DNA of 64,000 nucleotides from Orbaceae bacterium BiB (GTDB lineage: Bacteria; Pseudomonadota; Gammaproteobacteria; Enterobacterales; Orbaceae). A program made the position numbers and the translations under genes. Below the pieces are notes generated by a model. That model was given only the letters and a program-made list of their open reading frames with translations, was not told where the DNA came from and made no database searches. Positions 45,301 through 54,939 of this stretch are shown in pieces. Numbering within the stretch: the first letter of the stretch is position 1; every line of letters begins with the position of its first letter. The stretch is taken from NCBI GenBank assembly GCA_036251205.1, contig CP133958.1:682001-746000 (forward strand). Direction: 5' to 3'.

Positions 45301-46668
45301 CTACTCTTGTTCAGCGCTAACTTTTAACTGTTTATGCGCTTTTTTCTTTAATAAATATCCGACTGATAACAAAATTAATCCAACTAACGCATAGCCAAAT
45401 ATTCCAATATAACTCATCGCGGCGAATAGACCCGTAAACGGATTCGCTGATGGGTTTAATGACGTATACATCACGCTAGCATCAGGATCTGTCCCAAATT
45501 TTTGAAAGACTTCATTGGTTGCTGGCGTCATCCATGAAGCGATGTATAAACCACCACCAAATAAGAAAATAGAGGTAACCCACGTTCGAATAATATTGCC
45601 TTTAAATACTGGCACCATACAAGCAATAAAGAATACAAATTGTGATAAATCACCAAGAGGCATCACTTTATTCCCAGGTAAAATAACCGCAAGAATAACA
45701 ATAACTGGAATCAATAATAAAGCTGGTGCAATCACGGATGGATGACCAATGATTAATGCTGTATCCATGCCAACGGTAATATCTCGCTTAGGGAAACGTT
45801 TAACCAGTTTTTTACGAACTACATTTGATAAAGGCACTAAACCTTCCATCATAATTGATGTCATTCTTGGTAATAACAGCATAACAGCAGCTAAATACAT
45901 TCCTAACTGAATACTTGCAATAACGGTTTCATAAGGAACAGACCAATCATAACCAGCAAATCCTAATAACACACCAATAATAAAACCGACTGTAATTGGA
46001 TCACCAAGTATACCAAAACGTTTTTGAATACTTTCTGCGGTTACATTCAAATTTCTAAATCCAGGGATACGATCATAAATCCAGTTAAATGGGTAAGCAA
46101 ACATCAAGTAAGTATTCGCAACAGGATGAGAGATTGAGACACCTTTTGGTAAATTAAAAAATTTCTCATTATTTTTTGCCCCAAGATCTGCAGCAATTAA
46201 TGCCCAAACATGTAATAGTGCAGCACTTAATACACCATATAAAAAGCTACCAGAAAAAGCATAAATAATGGCACCCATTGAAGCATTTTGATGAAGGTTA
46301 AATACATCAACATTCACGCAATCAGTGATACGGACCAGAAGTAGTATCACATTCACCGCAACACATAACGGAATAATAATTGGTCCTAAACTAGAACCAA
46401 ATCCCATTACGGCAGTAGCTGCACCACCGACATCAATTGCACTTAAAGATGAGTCGGTACTTGCAGCAAGACCTGTAACTGCTGGTGCCATTTTTTCTAA
46501 CATAAAGCGGATTGTCATCGTTAATGCAATAAAACCGATACCCACTTTCATAGCAGATGAAATACATTCAGATAACGGTCGTCCTAATGCCAATAATAGA
46601 AATAAAAAAATCACAGGGATGAAGATAAAATTACCTAAATCATTAATAAATTGTGTTATAAATTCCAT
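45301..46668 (-). CDS. gatC: PTS galactitol-type IIC permease
   Basis: About 455-residue membrane transporter of the GatC family with roughly ten helices. Start set at ATG 46668 (MEFITQFINDLGNFIFIPVI) because GAGAGG lies 9 bases upstream; the longer frame to 46725 overlaps the isomerase gene. Conserved blocks include GRPLSECISSAMKVGIGFIALTM, NVDVFNLHQNASMGAIIYAFSG and RFGILGDPITVGFIIGVLLG. It imports and, with GatB, phosphorylates a hexitol or related sugar; specificity unknown. Confidence 0.9.
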   Translation of the reverse strand: MEFITQFINDLGNFIFIPVIFLFLLLALGRPLSECISSAMKVGIGFIALTMTIRFMLEKMAPAVTGLAASTDSSLSAIDVGGAATAVMGFGSSLGPIIIPLCVAVNVILLLVRITDCVNVDVFNLHQNASMGAIIYAFSGSFLYGVLSAALLHVWALIAADLGAKNNEKFFNLPKGVSISHPVANTYLMFAYPFNWIYDRIPGFRNLNVTAESIQKRFGILGDPITVGFIIGVLLGFAGYDWSVPYETVIASIQLGMYLAAVMLLLPRMTSIMMEGLVPLSNVVRKKLVKRFPKRDITVGMDTALIIGHPSVIAPALLLIPVIVILAVILPGNKVMPLGDLSQFVFFIACMVPVFKGNIIRTWVTSIFLFGGGLYIASWMTPATNEVFQKFGTDPDASVMYTSLNPSANPFTGLFAAMSYIGIFGYALVGLILLSVGYLLKKKAHKQLKVSAEQE

Positions 46669-46681
46669 ACTATTTAGCCTC

Positions 46682-47209
46682 TCAGTTTTTATCATCAGGT
46701 CTAAAACCCATGTTCCATGCAACATGAGCAGGTTTAATTAATAATTCATTATCATTTTTTTCAGCGGCTAAAAGATTCTTTTTTGAATTTTCCCTTGCAG
46801 TCTTAAAATCAAAGGCTTCATCATACCAAGCATCTAATACTGTTTTTGCATACTCTAAACTATTGACTCGACAACCAAGTCCAATAATTTGAGCATTATT
46901 GCTTAGTCTGGCTCGTTTTGCTGAATAAGGATTAGTCACCGCAACAGCTCTAATTCCCCAGTGTTTATTGGCTTGACAAGTAAAACCAATTCCTGTGCCA
47001 CAAATATAAATACCTAAGCGACAGACATCTTTTTGAATCAGAATCGACATTTCATCAGCTAATTGAGCAAAGGTATTTATGCCATTTTCCTTTAATTTTA
47101 CAGGATCATAAACAATCTCAGCATTTTTATGTTCAATTAAGTATTTTTTTAGCTCCTCTTTAAATTCAAATCCTAAATCATCACTTGCTATGGCAATCTT
47201 AGTTAACAT
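46682..47209 (-). CDS. RpiB/LacAB-family sugar-phosphate isomerase
   Basis: 175 residues (ATG 47209 with AGGAG 6 bases upstream; a GTG precedes it). RpiB fold: KIAIASDDLGFEFKEELKKYL holds the conserved Asp pair, YICGTGIGFTCQANK holds the catalytic Cys, and GLGCRVNSLEYAKTVLDAWYDE is typical. Where ribose-5-phosphate isomerase B has Arg-x-His-Asn, this protein has RARLSNNAQ, so the ring-opening His seems replaced by Ser, suggesting a substrate other than ribose 5-phosphate. The C-terminus is about 25 residues longer than RpiB. First gene of the PTS operon. Confidence 0.82.
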   Translation of the reverse strand: MLTKIAIASDDLGFEFKEELKKYLIEHKNAEIVYDPVKLKENGINTFAQLADEMSILIQKDVCRLGIYICGTGIGFTCQANKHWGIRAVAVTNPYSAKRARLSNNAQIIGLGCRVNSLEYAKTVLDAWYDEAFDFKTARENSKKNLLAAEKNDNELLIKPAHVAWNMGFRPDDKN

Positions 47210-47236
47210 CACTTTCTCCTATTCTGTGACTAAGTT

Positions 47237-47256
47237 AGCCAATATTACAATTGGCT
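47237..47256. promoter_or_regulatory. Perfect inverted repeat upstream of the PTS operon
   Basis: AGCCAAT (47237-47243) and ATTGGCT (47250-47256) with a 6-base spacer, 28 bases upstream of the isomerase start. It could be an operator for the divergent DeoR regulator or a leader hairpin. Confidence 0.35.
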
Positions 47257-47272
47257 TTAGTTGACTGTCAAT

Positions 47273-47288
47273 AGTGATCTAAATCACA
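47273..47288. promoter_or_regulatory. Candidate CRP site in the divergent promoter
   Basis: AGTGA-TCTAAA-TCACA with AT-rich flanks (five of five in the right half, four of five in the left) lies between the PTS operon and the DeoR gene. A good match to the CRP consensus. Confidence 0.65.
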
Positions 47289-47321
47289 TTTTTCATAATC
47301 TATTGTTTAATAATGACAAAT

Positions 47322-47338
47322 AAACCAATTAAAACCAA
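47322..47338. repeat. 17-bp repeat AAACCAATTAAAACCAA, copy 1
   Basis: An identical 17-base copy lies at 48293-48309 in the same orientation; together they flank the DeoR gene. Each contains AAACCAA twice at a 10-base step, which could be a DeoR-type operator. Confidence 0.5.
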
Positions 47339-47430
47339 ATTAATTTTTGTGTTTTATTGTTACTGGTATTTTGTGATATGATTTAACACATTAAAAATAA
47401 GGAGCTATCCAAGTACAAAGGTTGAATACG

Positions 47431-48186
47431 ATGTTATTAATGGATGAGAGAAGAGAAGTCATTTTAGAAGAACTTATTACGCAAGGTGTCGTTTATGTGA
47501 GTGAGTTAGCTAAAAAATACGATGTCACTTATGAAACAATTCGTAAAGATTTAACCTATTTAGAAGAACGTGGTTTTTTGGTCAAAAGTCATGGTGGCGC
47601 AACGTTAAAGCAAAATTCGATTGAAAACTCTTTTCAAGTACGAGAAAAAGAGAACATTAGTTTTAAAAAAGTAATCGCCAGAAAAGCACTTGAACTGATA
47701 CCAAACAATAGTTCCATCATTATTGGTACTGGTAGCTCAACCTTAGAATTAGCCAAGTTATTATCAATTAAATCTGGCTTCAAAATCTTTACTGATTCAC
47801 TACCTGTTGCATCCTTACTGATACAATCTAATAACCAAGTTTTTCTATTTGGTGGTGAGCTACGTGATAAGAGCTCATCGGTATGTGGGGGATGGACTGT
47901 ATCAATGATTAATGAAATTCAAGTTGATATCTGTTTTTTAGGTACAGATGGATTTAGTAATCTACAAGGCCCTTCTAGCCCATCTTCCTCTGACGCTTAT
48001 GTAGATAAGGCTATTATTGCCCATTCTGATAAGAAGTATATTTTGGGTGACTATACTAAGTTTACTCGCAAAAGTTTATATAAAATTTGCGATTGGAATA
48101 GTATTACGGCCTTAATTACCAATTCAATTGCCGATAAAGAGTTGGTTGAAACTATCGCGAAACAGACATTAGTGATAACTTGTTAA
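47431..48186 (+). CDS. DeoR-family transcriptional regulator of the PTS locus
   Basis: About 251 residues. The N-terminal DeoR helix-turn-helix is REVILEELITQGVVYVSELAKKYDVTYETIRKDLTYLEERGFLVKSHGGAT; the C-terminal sugar-phosphate sensor domain has IIIGTGSSTLELAKLL, VFLFGGELRDKSSSVCGG, DICFLGTDGFS and AIIAHSDKKYILGDYTKF. ATG 47431 is chosen over a TTG at 47422. Divergent from the isomerase-PTS operon, it should repress it until a sugar phosphate binds. Similar in type to GatR/GlpR. Confidence 0.9.
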   Translation: MLLMDERREVILEELITQGVVYVSELAKKYDVTYETIRKDLTYLEERGFLVKSHGGATLKQNSIENSFQVREKENISFKKVIARKALELIPNNSSIIIGTGSSTLELAKLLSIKSGFKIFTDSLPVASLLIQSNNQVFLFGGELRDKSSSVCGGWTVSMINEIQVDICFLGTDGFSNLQGPSSPSSSDAYVDKAIIAHSDKKYILGDYTKFTRKSLYKICDWNSITALITNSIADKELVETIAKQTLVITC

Positions 48187-48292
48187 TTAATTAGCTCCTA
48201 ACGATATAATTAATAATAAAATTTAAATGCGATAACAACAATTATACTACCGGTAATGATGAATGGTTGACCTTTCTCTGGTTATATTGCTA

Positions 48293-48309
48293 AAACCAAT
48301 TAAAACCAA
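48293..48309. repeat. 17-bp repeat AAACCAATTAAAACCAA, copy 2
   Basis: Second copy of the repeat at 47322-47338, located downstream of the DeoR gene and just before the gpmA terminator. Confidence 0.5.
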
Positions 48310-48311
48310 CA

Positions 48312-48340
48312 ATAAAAAAGCCCAATCTAATTGGGCTTAT
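48312..48340 (-). terminator. Terminator of gpmA
   Basis: AAGCCCAAT (48318-48326) pairs perfectly with ATTGGGCTT (48330-48338) around CTA, with T-rich tract on the minus strand; may also serve the convergent DeoR gene. Confidence 0.88.
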
Positions 48341-48364
48341 ATTGACTAACCTGATACCAAATAA

Positions 48365-49117
48365 CTATTTAGCTTTACCTTGATTCGCTACTGCTGCTGC
48401 TTTAGCTGCAATCGCCTCAGCATCGCCTAAATAGTAATGCTTAATTACCTTCATCTTATCATCAAACTCATAAACTAACGGTACACCCGTTGGAATATTA
48501 AGTTCAACAATTTCATCATCACCGATATTATCAAGATATTTCACTAGTGCACGCAAAGAGTTACCGTGAGCAGCAATAATAACGCGTTCACCTTTAGCTA
48601 CTTTTGGCTCAATTGCCGATTTCCAGTACGGGATCACACGTTCGATAGTTAGAGCTAAACTTTCTGTTAAAGGTAACTCTGAATCTGATAAATTATGATA
48701 ACGCACATCATGACCAGGATAACGTTCATCTGATTTTTCTAATGCAGGTGGTGTAATTGCAAAACCTCGACGCCAAAGTTTAACTTGCTCATCACCATAT
48801 TTAGCAGCCGTTTCAGCTTTATTTAAACCTTGCAAAGCACCGTAATGACGTTCATTTAAACGCCAATCCTTTTCAACCGGTAACCAAGCTTGTTCAACGC
48901 CATCGAGAACAAGCCATAAAGTATGAATTGCACGTTTTAATACAGACGTAAAGGCTAAATCAAACTGATAGCCTTCTGCTTTTAATAACTTTCCGGCATC
49001 GATCGCTTCTTGGTTACCTTTTGCTGAAAGCTCAACATCAGTCCAACCACAAAAACGATTCTCTTTATTCCACTCACTCTCACCGTGTCTGATTAAAACT
49101 AATTTTTTTACTGCCAT
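48365..49117 (-). CDS. gpmA: 2,3-bisphosphoglycerate-dependent phosphoglycerate mutase
   Basis: 250-residue glycolytic mutase interconverting 3- and 2-phosphoglycerate through a phosphohistidine. The active-site block is [19 protein letters not shown]; Arg/Glu in [14 protein letters not shown]; the second His in [17 protein letters not shown]. Length equals E. coli GpmA. AAGGAG precedes the start and a strong terminator follows. Confidence 0.97.
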   Translation of the reverse strand: MAVKKLVLIRHGESEWNKENRFCGWTDVELSAKGNQEAIDAGKLLKAEGYQFDLAFTSVLKRAIHTLWLVLDGVEQAWLPVEKDWRLNERHYGALQGLNKAETAAKYGDEQVKLWRRGFAITPPALEKSDERYPGHDVRYHNLSDSELPLTESLALTIERVIPYWKSAIEPKVAKGERVIIAAHGNSLRALVKYLDNIGDDEIVELNIPTGVPLVYEFDDKMKVIKHYYLGDAEAIAAKAAAVANQGKAK

Positions 49118-49192
49118 GGATAACTCCTTAGTTAATTAATTCTATTATGTTACAAACACGCTCACACTTTACTTACTTTTATTATTTAAATC

Positions 49193-50260
49193 TTACTGTT
49201 TAGGTAAAAACTTCAATGGATCTACTGATTTTGCTTGGTAACGAATTTCAAAATGTAAACGCACTGAGCTTGTCCCTGTATTACCCATTGTTGCAATCTG
49301 TTGTCCAGCTTTAACATCTTGTTGTTCTTTAACTAAAATGCTTTGGTTATGAGCATAAGCAGTTAAATAATCATCATTGTGTTTAATAATAATTAAATTA
49401 CCATAACCTGGTAAAGCATTACCGGCATAAACCACTCGACCTGCTGCTGCAGCTTGAATACTATCACCTAATGAACCAGCAATATCAATCCCTTTAGTTG
49501 AGTTTGAAAATGTTTCGATTAACTTACCTTTTACTGGCCATTGCCAAGTAATATTAGCAACCGTTGCCGATGGACTAGTCACTGCAGTGCTTGCCGTCGT
49601 CGACTCAGTTTTAGTCGCAGTTGTAGTAACTTGCGTTGGCGGCTGAATTTTACTTGATGTTGTTGTTGTGGTGGTAGTCGTTGTTGCGATTGGTTTTGCG
49701 GTGTTAGCATTCGTAGTAGTCTGCTGTGTAACAACAACAGTTGTGCCGCCGCTCACATCCAATACCTGACCGACACTTAATTCATAAGGTGCCGCAATAT
49801 TATTTTTAGCTGCTAATGAACGGAAATCATTCCCGGTGATCCACGCGACATAAAACAGTGTATCGCCGCGTTGCACAGTATATGAGTTATCTTTATAACC
49901 ACCTTTTGGAATCTCATCATAATTACGATTATAAACTATACGCTCTTGCGTTGTCGTAACTATATTGCCATTAGATTTCACTGTAGAGGTTGAAGTATTA
50001 ACGTTATTAGTGGTATTAACCGATCCTGCAGTAATATTCTTCGGCGGCGCAACATAGGCAGATGAACTATCATATGAGGTACTATTATTATTCGACCTAA
50101 CTGTCGACGATGGTGAATCAGATAAATCTTTAATTTGTGCTGAATTAGTTTGTGAACAGGCAATTAACGAAAAAGCTAATAGACTAATAGACGATATTTT
50201 AGCAAAATTACGATTTATTTTTAGATTATCTTGCGTTATCAAAGCAATACTCCCTAACAT
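49193..50260 (-). CDS. nlpD: Murein hydrolase activator NlpD
   Basis: Outer-membrane lipoprotein that activates the amidase AmiC at division. Signal with lipobox LIAC ([16 protein letters not shown]), a LysM domain ([33 protein letters not shown]), a long Ser/Thr-rich linker, and a C-terminal degenerate M23 domain ([59 protein letters not shown]) that lacks the full zinc ligand set, as NlpD does. Start uncertain: ATG 50260 is given, but TTG 50242 has AGGGAG seven bases upstream and may be the true start. Unlike most enterics, rpoS and pcm are not adjacent. Confidence 0.9.
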   Translation of the reverse strand: MLGSIALITQDNLKINRNFAKISSISLLAFSLIACSQTNSAQIKDLSDSPSSTVRSNNNSTSYDSSSAYVAPPKNITAGSVNTTNNVNTSTSTVKSNGNIVTTTQERIVYNRNYDEIPKGGYKDNSYTVQRGDTLFYVAWITGNDFRSLAAKNNIAAPYELSVGQVLDVSGGTTVVVTQQTTTNANTAKPIATTTTTTTTTSSKIQPPTQVTTTATKTESTTASTAVTSPSATVANITWQWPVKGKLIETFSNSTKGIDIAGSLGDSIQAAAAGRVVYAGNALPGYGNLIIIKHNDDYLTAYAHNQSILVKEQQDVKAGQQIATMGNTGTSSVRLHFEIRYQAKSVDPLKFLPKQ

Positions 50261-50489
50261 ATTTTTATTTATTTTATTAACTAGTTTAACGTTAATTAAC
50301 AAAAAACTCAGTTTAAGCTGCAATTATTATACACGTATTATACAAAAAAACATGATAATGAATGCTTATTAGTATAATCATTATTAACAGTTAATAATCA
50401 CCTGTTTTATATCATATATAATAATTACTCGGAACTCCGCTTTTTTTGTGCTAATTTAATAGCAAAATGAGCTCTAACTTACAGTAATT

Positions 50490-51350
50490 ATGACATCATC
50501 AACTATTATTCAACCCGCTACACTCTATATTGTTGCTACTCCAATCGGTAATTTGGGCGACATAACACTACGTGCCATTGATATCTTAAAACATGTTGAT
50601 CTCGTTGCAGCTGAAGATACGAGGCATAGTGGTATTTTATTACAGCATTTGGCTATTCAAGCTAAACTGTACCCACTACACGACCACAATGAACAACAAA
50701 AAGCCGCTCAGTTGGTTGAGAAACTACAATCAGGGTTATCCATTGCACTTATCTCCGATGCAGGAACGCCGCTAATCAACGATCCGGGTTATCACTTAGT
50801 TAAATGTTGTCACGAAAATAATATTCGCGTTGTGCCAGTACCTGGTGCTTGTGCTGCGATTGCTGCATTATGTGCATCGGGCTTGCCAACCGATCGATTC
50901 TGCTATGAAGGTTTCTTACCAGCAAAAAGTAAGGCACGAATTGAATACTTAAATAGTTTGCTTGAAGAGCCTAGAACATTGGTTTTTTATGAATCGACTC
51001 ACCGGATTATGGATAGTCTACAAGATATTGAACAGGTTTTTGGTCAAGAAAAATTACTCGTATTAGCAAAAGAGCTCACTAAATCTTGGGAAACCATTAT
51101 TCGTTGCCCTGTACATCAACTAATTACATGGCTTAATGAAGATGAAAATCGTCAAAAAGGGGAATTTGTCCTGATCCTTGAAGGCTATAAAAAAGATCTT
51201 GCACAAGAGTTAGATCCGGATGCCATAAAACTGCTTAAACGGCTGCAACAAGAGCTACCATTAAAAAAAGCGGCTGCAATTGTTGCTGATATGTATGGAC
51301 TCAAAAAAAACCAGCTTTACCAATTAGGATTAGACAGTAAGTCAGAGTAA
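50490..51350 (+). CDS. rsmI: 16S rRNA (cytidine1402-2'-O)-methyltransferase RsmI
   Basis: 286-residue tetrapyrrole-methylase-fold enzyme methylating the ribose of C1402 in the 30S P site. Motifs: [73 protein letters not shown] and [12 protein letters not shown]. Complete, at normal length, with a weak ribosome site. Divergent from nlpD. Confidence 0.96.
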   Translation: MTSSTIIQPATLYIVATPIGNLGDITLRAIDILKHVDLVAAEDTRHSGILLQHLAIQAKLYPLHDHNEQQKAAQLVEKLQSGLSIALISDAGTPLINDPGYHLVKCCHENNIRVVPVPGACAAIAALCASGLPTDRFCYEGFLPAKSKARIEYLNSLLEEPRTLVFYESTHRIMDSLQDIEQVFGQEKLLVLAKELTKSWETIIRCPVHQLITWLNEDENRQKGEFVLILEGYKKDLAQELDPDAIKLLKRLQQELPLKKAAAIVADMYGLKKNQLYQLGLDSKSE

Positions 51351-51681
51351 ACAATGGAGTTTTTCGTTATTTTTTTATTGTAATATGTGATTTTAGTATA
51401 AAAATAGAGAACTCAATATTTTTCAATATTAAAAATGTTTAATTCTCTTTTATTATCGAGTTACTTCCGTCACGAAATACTATTGTTGAATCAATTGGCA
51501 GCCGACCATTAACGGATTTAAGACGTCTTAATCGAGTCTTACTTACCTGACTGAATATTTCCCCAAAAGCTCGCGCTTTATCAAGCATCTCTAACCGAGA
51601 TGCTAGCTAAGCTTCTGCAGTCAGCATAATTTAATGGGAAATTATTTTCCTAATTTAAAATACGAATAAAAATTAAATAAA
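51351..51681. other. Intergenic stretch with a decayed small frame
   Basis: About 330 bases between rsmI and ygfX. The left part is AT-rich with short palindromes; the right part has higher GC and carries a broken minus-strand frame described separately. No recognised RNA. Confidence 0.4.
51439..51627 (-). pseudogene. Short unknown frame with an early nonsense codon
   Basis: From ATG 51627 the minus strand reads MLTAEA, then TAG, then LASRLEMLDKARAFGEIF and KTRLRRLKSVNGRLPIDSTI to a TAA at 51439. GC content and codon pattern differ from the flanks. It resembles a small soluble protein but I recognise no family. It could instead start at the internal ATG (LDKARAF), giving about 49 residues. 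Confidence 0.3.
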
Positions 51682-52104
51682 TCACTGATTATTGTTTTTT
51701 CGAAGGCTTTCATTATGATGTAAAAAATAGTGTAGGCTATGCCAATCTTGACAATTAAAACTATCATCCATTAAGAATAAAACTCGTTTTTTCCTATTAC
51801 GTTTTGAAATAAGATGAATAATGATTGCATAACGAAAAAAGAGAGGGGGTTTAACAATATCCCATCGCTGACGTGACCAATATAACTGATTTTTGTGGTA
51901 AAACAGTGCTAGTTCACCACGAATTGTTTTTAAATAACAAATACCTTTCCACCACTGATAAATTACTAAAATAATCAGTACAAATAGAAGATCATCCAAA
52001 ATAGTATCCGCTAAATTATGCATCAAAGCCATAATCAGTAATAGATAAAATAACGTCACCAAATAGCGTTGTTTAACTGAATTGATTAATTCAGCTCGCC
52101 ACAT
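51682..52104 (-). CDS. ygfX: YgfX (CptA) inner-membrane protein
   Basis: 140 residues, the membrane partner encoded next to sdhE in enterics. Two hydrophobic segments near the N-terminus (LVTLFYLLLIMALMHNLA and LLFVLIILVIYQWWKGICYL) and a cytosolic tail with the ELALFYHKNQLYWSRQRWDI and RKKRVLFLMDDSF blocks. In E. coli YgfX was proposed to affect the cytoskeleton proteins MreB and FtsZ and is implicated in pigment control in Serratia; it forms a two-gene operon with sdhE, as here (1-base gap). Confidence 0.85.
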   Translation of the reverse strand: MWRAELINSVKQRYLVTLFYLLLIMALMHNLADTILDDLLFVLIILVIYQWWKGICYLKTIRGELALFYHKNQLYWSRQRWDIVKPPLFFRYAIIIHLISKRNRKKRVLFLMDDSFNCQDWHSLHYFLHHNESLRKNNNQ

Positions 52105-52105
52105 G

Positions 52106-52345
52106 CTATTGATGATATAATTTGATTAAATTAACTAATGCTTGTTGATGAGGATTTGTCAACTTCTCTTGCTCAAAAAAACACGCAAAGAGAACCAAAT
52201 CATCAAGTGCTAGCAACTGTTCAAGATAAATAATTTGCTGTTCATTTAATAAACAAAAATTATTTTCAACAAACGGTAGTAAATACAGTTCGAGTTCTTT
52301 CATTCCTCGCCGACACGACCACGTTATTTTAGATAATGATGTCAT
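52106..52345 (-). CDS. sdhE: FAD assembly factor SdhE
   Basis: 79-residue protein required for flavinylation of succinate dehydrogenase and fumarate reductase. The defining motif is WSCRRGMKELELYLLPF (RGM/LxE), followed by the helical bundle CLLNEQQIIYLEQLLALDDLVLFACFF. ATG 52345 is preferred (GAGGG eight bases upstream); an ATG at 52351 is also possible. Upstream of ygfX in the usual order, but the normal divergent neighbour ygfZ is displaced to 60.2 kb by the heme cluster. Confidence 0.92.
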   Translation of the reverse strand: MTSLSKITWSCRRGMKELELYLLPFVENNFCLLNEQQIIYLEQLLALDDLVLFACFFEQEKLTNPHQQALVNLIKLYHQ

Positions 52346-52520
52346 GATCATAACCCTCGTTATCTTCGAATTAGTATAATGGTTAAATGAGATTAATACC
52401 CTAACACAATAATGAACCGTATAATTATTAATTTTTCGTATTAAGATAAATATGTGTCCAATGTCGCAATTTTTAGTACAACATAGCCAACAAAAGTATT
52501 AATCAAGTGTATTTGTAGAA

Positions 52521-53291
52521 TTATGGTGTCAAAAAAACATGAGGAACGGGGCATTGATCATGATAACCGACTGATAAATCTGCTTTATACCATTGAGTTA
52601 AAATCTCTGTTGATAAAACGTCTTTAACACCGCCTTGTGCGACTAATTTACCATCATGAAGTAAAAAAATTCGATCTGCATATAAAGCAGCTAAATTAAG
52701 ATCATGCAAAATGCAGCAAATACTATATGAGTTTTTTTCTGTTAATGTTTTGAGTAGACGTAACATCTGTTGTTGATGATAGAGATCAAGCGCAGATGTT
52801 GGCTCATCTAAAAACAGTAATCTAGGTTCTGATTTAGCTGACCATAGTTGAACTAAAACTCGAGCCAACTGTACCCGCTGCTGCTCTCCGCCTGATAATT
52901 GTTGATAATTTTTGTGGCAAAGTGTTTGGCAATGGGTTTTCGCTATCACATCAGCTAACGCATTTTGCAGATTTACCGAACCATAAGGTGATCTTCCCAT
53001 CGCTATCACCTCTTTTGCTGAAAAGGGAAAAGCAATGTGGCTATTTTGTCGCATCACTGTTCTCACTTGAGCTAAAGATTGATGACACCACTGTTTTAAG
53101 GGCTTGCCAAGTAATCGACACTCCCCGTCCGTTGGGGTTAAAAAACCAGTTAATAACCGCAATAGTGTGGATTTACCGGCCCCATTAGTCCCAATGATGA
53201 CCACTAACTCTCCTTTTCCGATAGTCAATGAAACATCGTCAATTAATGTCTCACCACCAATTTGATAAGAAAGGTGCTCCGCTTGCAACAT
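52521..53291 (-). CDS. hmuV: Heme ABC transporter ATPase HmuV
   Basis: About 256-residue ATPase. Walker [16 protein letters not shown]-loop region [14 protein letters not shown], signature [15 protein letters not shown], Walker [17 protein letters not shown]. Start at ATG 53291, overlapping the hmuU stop as TAATG, rather than the frame extension to 53324. Powers heme import through HmuU. Last gene of the chuW-chuX-chuY-hmuU-hmuV transcript. Confidence 0.94.
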   Translation of the reverse strand: MLQAEHLSYQIGGETLIDDVSLTIGKGELVVIIGTNGAGKSTLLRLLTGFLTPTDGECRLLGKPLKQWCHQSLAQVRTVMRQNSHIAFPFSAKEVIAMGRSPYGSVNLQNALADVIAKTHCQTLCHKNYQQLSGGEQQRVQLARVLVQLWSAKSEPRLLFLDEPTSALDLYHQQQMLRLLKTLTEKNSYSICCILHDLNLAALYADRIFLLHDGKLVAQGGVKDVLSTEILTQWYKADLSVGYHDQCPVPHVFLTP

Positions 53292-54277
53292 TATAGGGTT
53301 CCTTTTTTTCTTAAAATAAGCCACATAAAATAAGGACCGCCAATTAAGCTAGTTAATAAGCCGACGGGCATCTCGTTAGGAGCAACTGCAATACGTGCAA
53401 TCGTATCAGCAACGAGTAGTAAGCAGCCACCACCTAAAATTGTCGCAGGTACTAATAAACGGTGATCAGCGCCAACTTTTAAACGTAACATATGCGGAAC
53501 AGCCAAACCAACAAAAGCAATAATACCACTCAGGGAAACTGCTGTACCAATAAGTAGTGCACTTAAAAGCAATAGTCGGCGTTTAGTTTGCTGAACATTT
53601 ACCCCTAAATAATGAGCATCTTCATCGCCTAATTGCAGAAGATTAAGCGAATGACTCATCGATAAAATCAATATCGTCGCTGGAATAATGAACAGTGCTG
53701 AAACACCCACATATTGCCATTGCCCTTTACCTAAATGTCCCATAGTCCATAAGGAAAATTGGCGTAACTGCTGATCATCGGCAATATAACTGAGAATACC
53801 AATTAATGAAGCGGCTAAGGCATTTATCGCAATCCCCGCCAATAATAATTTGGTCGTTGAATTATTACGACTATGACTTAAAACATAAATAAGACAACAG
53901 ATAACTAAACCACCAATGAAACCAGCAATAATCTGTCCATATAGTGTAAGAAAAGCAGGTAAACTCACAGGAACAACAATCAATAAACCAACAAATAGCG
54001 CCGCACCACTACTAATCCCTAGCAGTCCGGCATCCGCTAAGGGGTTACGAAATAACCCCTGCATAACAACGCCTGAAGTTGCTAAAGCAATACCAATTAA
54101 GACAGCTAAAAAGACTCGCGGTAAACGGATATTGAGCCAAATATCCCATAAAGGATCACTAAGAGGTAACGATAGCAAATCACTAAATGATAATGATAAT
54201 GCACCAATATTTACGGAGCTGATAATAGCTACCATCAAAGTAACCGCTAATCCATAAATGATGTACTGTTTTTTCAT
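53291..54277 (-). CDS. hmuU: Heme ABC transporter permease HmuU
   Basis: 328-residue FecCD-family permease with about ten helices: [65 protein letters not shown] and the C-terminal [20 protein letters not shown]. Works as a dimer with HmuV to bring heme across the inner membrane. It follows chuY by 29 bases. Confidence 0.94.
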   Translation of the reverse strand: MKKQYIIYGLAVTLMVAIISSVNIGALSLSFSDLLSLPLSDPLWDIWLNIRLPRVFLAVLIGIALATSGVVMQGLFRNPLADAGLLGISSGAALFVGLLIVVPVSLPAFLTLYGQIIAGFIGGLVICCLIYVLSHSRNNSTTKLLLAGIAINALAASLIGILSYIADDQQLRQFSLWTMGHLGKGQWQYVGVSALFIIPATILILSMSHSLNLLQLGDEDAHYLGVNVQQTKRRLLLLSALLIGTAVSLSGIIAFVGLAVPHMLRLKVGADHRLLVPATILGGGCLLLVADTIARIAVAPNEMPVGLLTSLIGGPYFMWLILRKKGTL

Positions 54278-54306
54278 TGATAATCACTCATCATGACAAA
54301 ACTCGG

Positions 54307-54939
54307 CTACTTATTGCGCTCGACAATTAGCTGAGGATCAATAATCGAAAAAATAGCGGCTTGCAATGAAGGTTGTGCAGCCCGCTGTAAAATAGCTAAT
54401 GCTAGATCACTACGCATAATATAACCATGAACTTCCTGTTGCACATAACACTGTGCATGATGAGTTGGTTCCCCATCCATTAATCCACCGGGTCGAAAAA
54501 TACAATAATCTAATTGGCTGGTCTGTAGCCACACTTCAGCAAACGTCTTCTCCCTTACGGAGTTACCAAATGCTTGTTTAGCCCGTTTACTCAGGGTCAC
54601 CCAACTATCGCCACAACCTAATGAACTCACCAATATCATACGTTTAATCCCCTGCTTTTCGGCATGGTTAATAATATTGCACTGTGGTTGATAATTGGCT
54701 TGCTTACCACCTAATGTCGAAATAATGGTACAGTCAGTTCCAGCTAATGAACAGGCTTGCGTAACCACCTGCTCATCATTTGCATCCCCCAAAATAACTT
54801 CCACTCCTAAGGACTGTAAATAGTCATAGCTCTCTTTATTTCTTACTACTGCAACACAACGATACCCTTGCTGCTGTGCATATTTAACCACCTGAGCACC
54901 AGTACCACGACTAGCTCCAAAAATTAATAAACAACGCAT
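54307..54939 (-). CDS. chuY: Anaerobilin reductase-like ChuY
   Basis: 210-residue NAD(P)-binding Rossmann protein of the SDR/BVR-B-like type. The cofactor loop is LLIFGASRGTGAQVV; further blocks are IISTLGGKQANYQPQCNIINHAEKQGIKRMILVSSLGCGDSW and YCIFRPGGLMDGEPT. In E. coli O157 ChuY reduces the anaerobilin made by ChuW. Start overlaps the chuX stop (TAATG), so the genes are coupled. Confidence 0.87.
   Translation of the reverse strand: MRCLLIFGASRGTGAQVVKYAQQQGYRCVAVVRNKESYDYLQSLGVEVILGDANDEQVVTQACSLAGTDCTIISTLGGKQANYQPQCNIINHAEKQGIKRMILVSSLGCGDSWVTLSKRAKQAFGNSVREKTFAEVWLQTSQLDYCIFRPGGLMDGEPTHHAQCYVQQEVHGYIMRSDLALAILQRAAQPSLQAAIFSIIDPQLIVERNK

Noticed and set aside
46325-46741. 138-codon + strand frame opposite gatC
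   Set aside because: Antisense to a well-supported membrane gene; composition is that of a complementary-strand shadow.
49600-49750. Thr codon repeats in the nlpD linker as a possible satellite or CRISPR-like repeat
   Set aside because: Irregular ACN codon runs encoding a Ser/Thr linker; no unit-spacer structure.
49193-50260. NlpD M23 domain with missing zinc ligands as a decayed peptidase
   Set aside because: Loss of the ligands is the normal state of NlpD/EnvC-type activators.
53916-54257. 113-codon + strand frame opposite hmuU
   Set aside because: Shadow of the FecCD permease; lysine/proline-rich composition with no family match.
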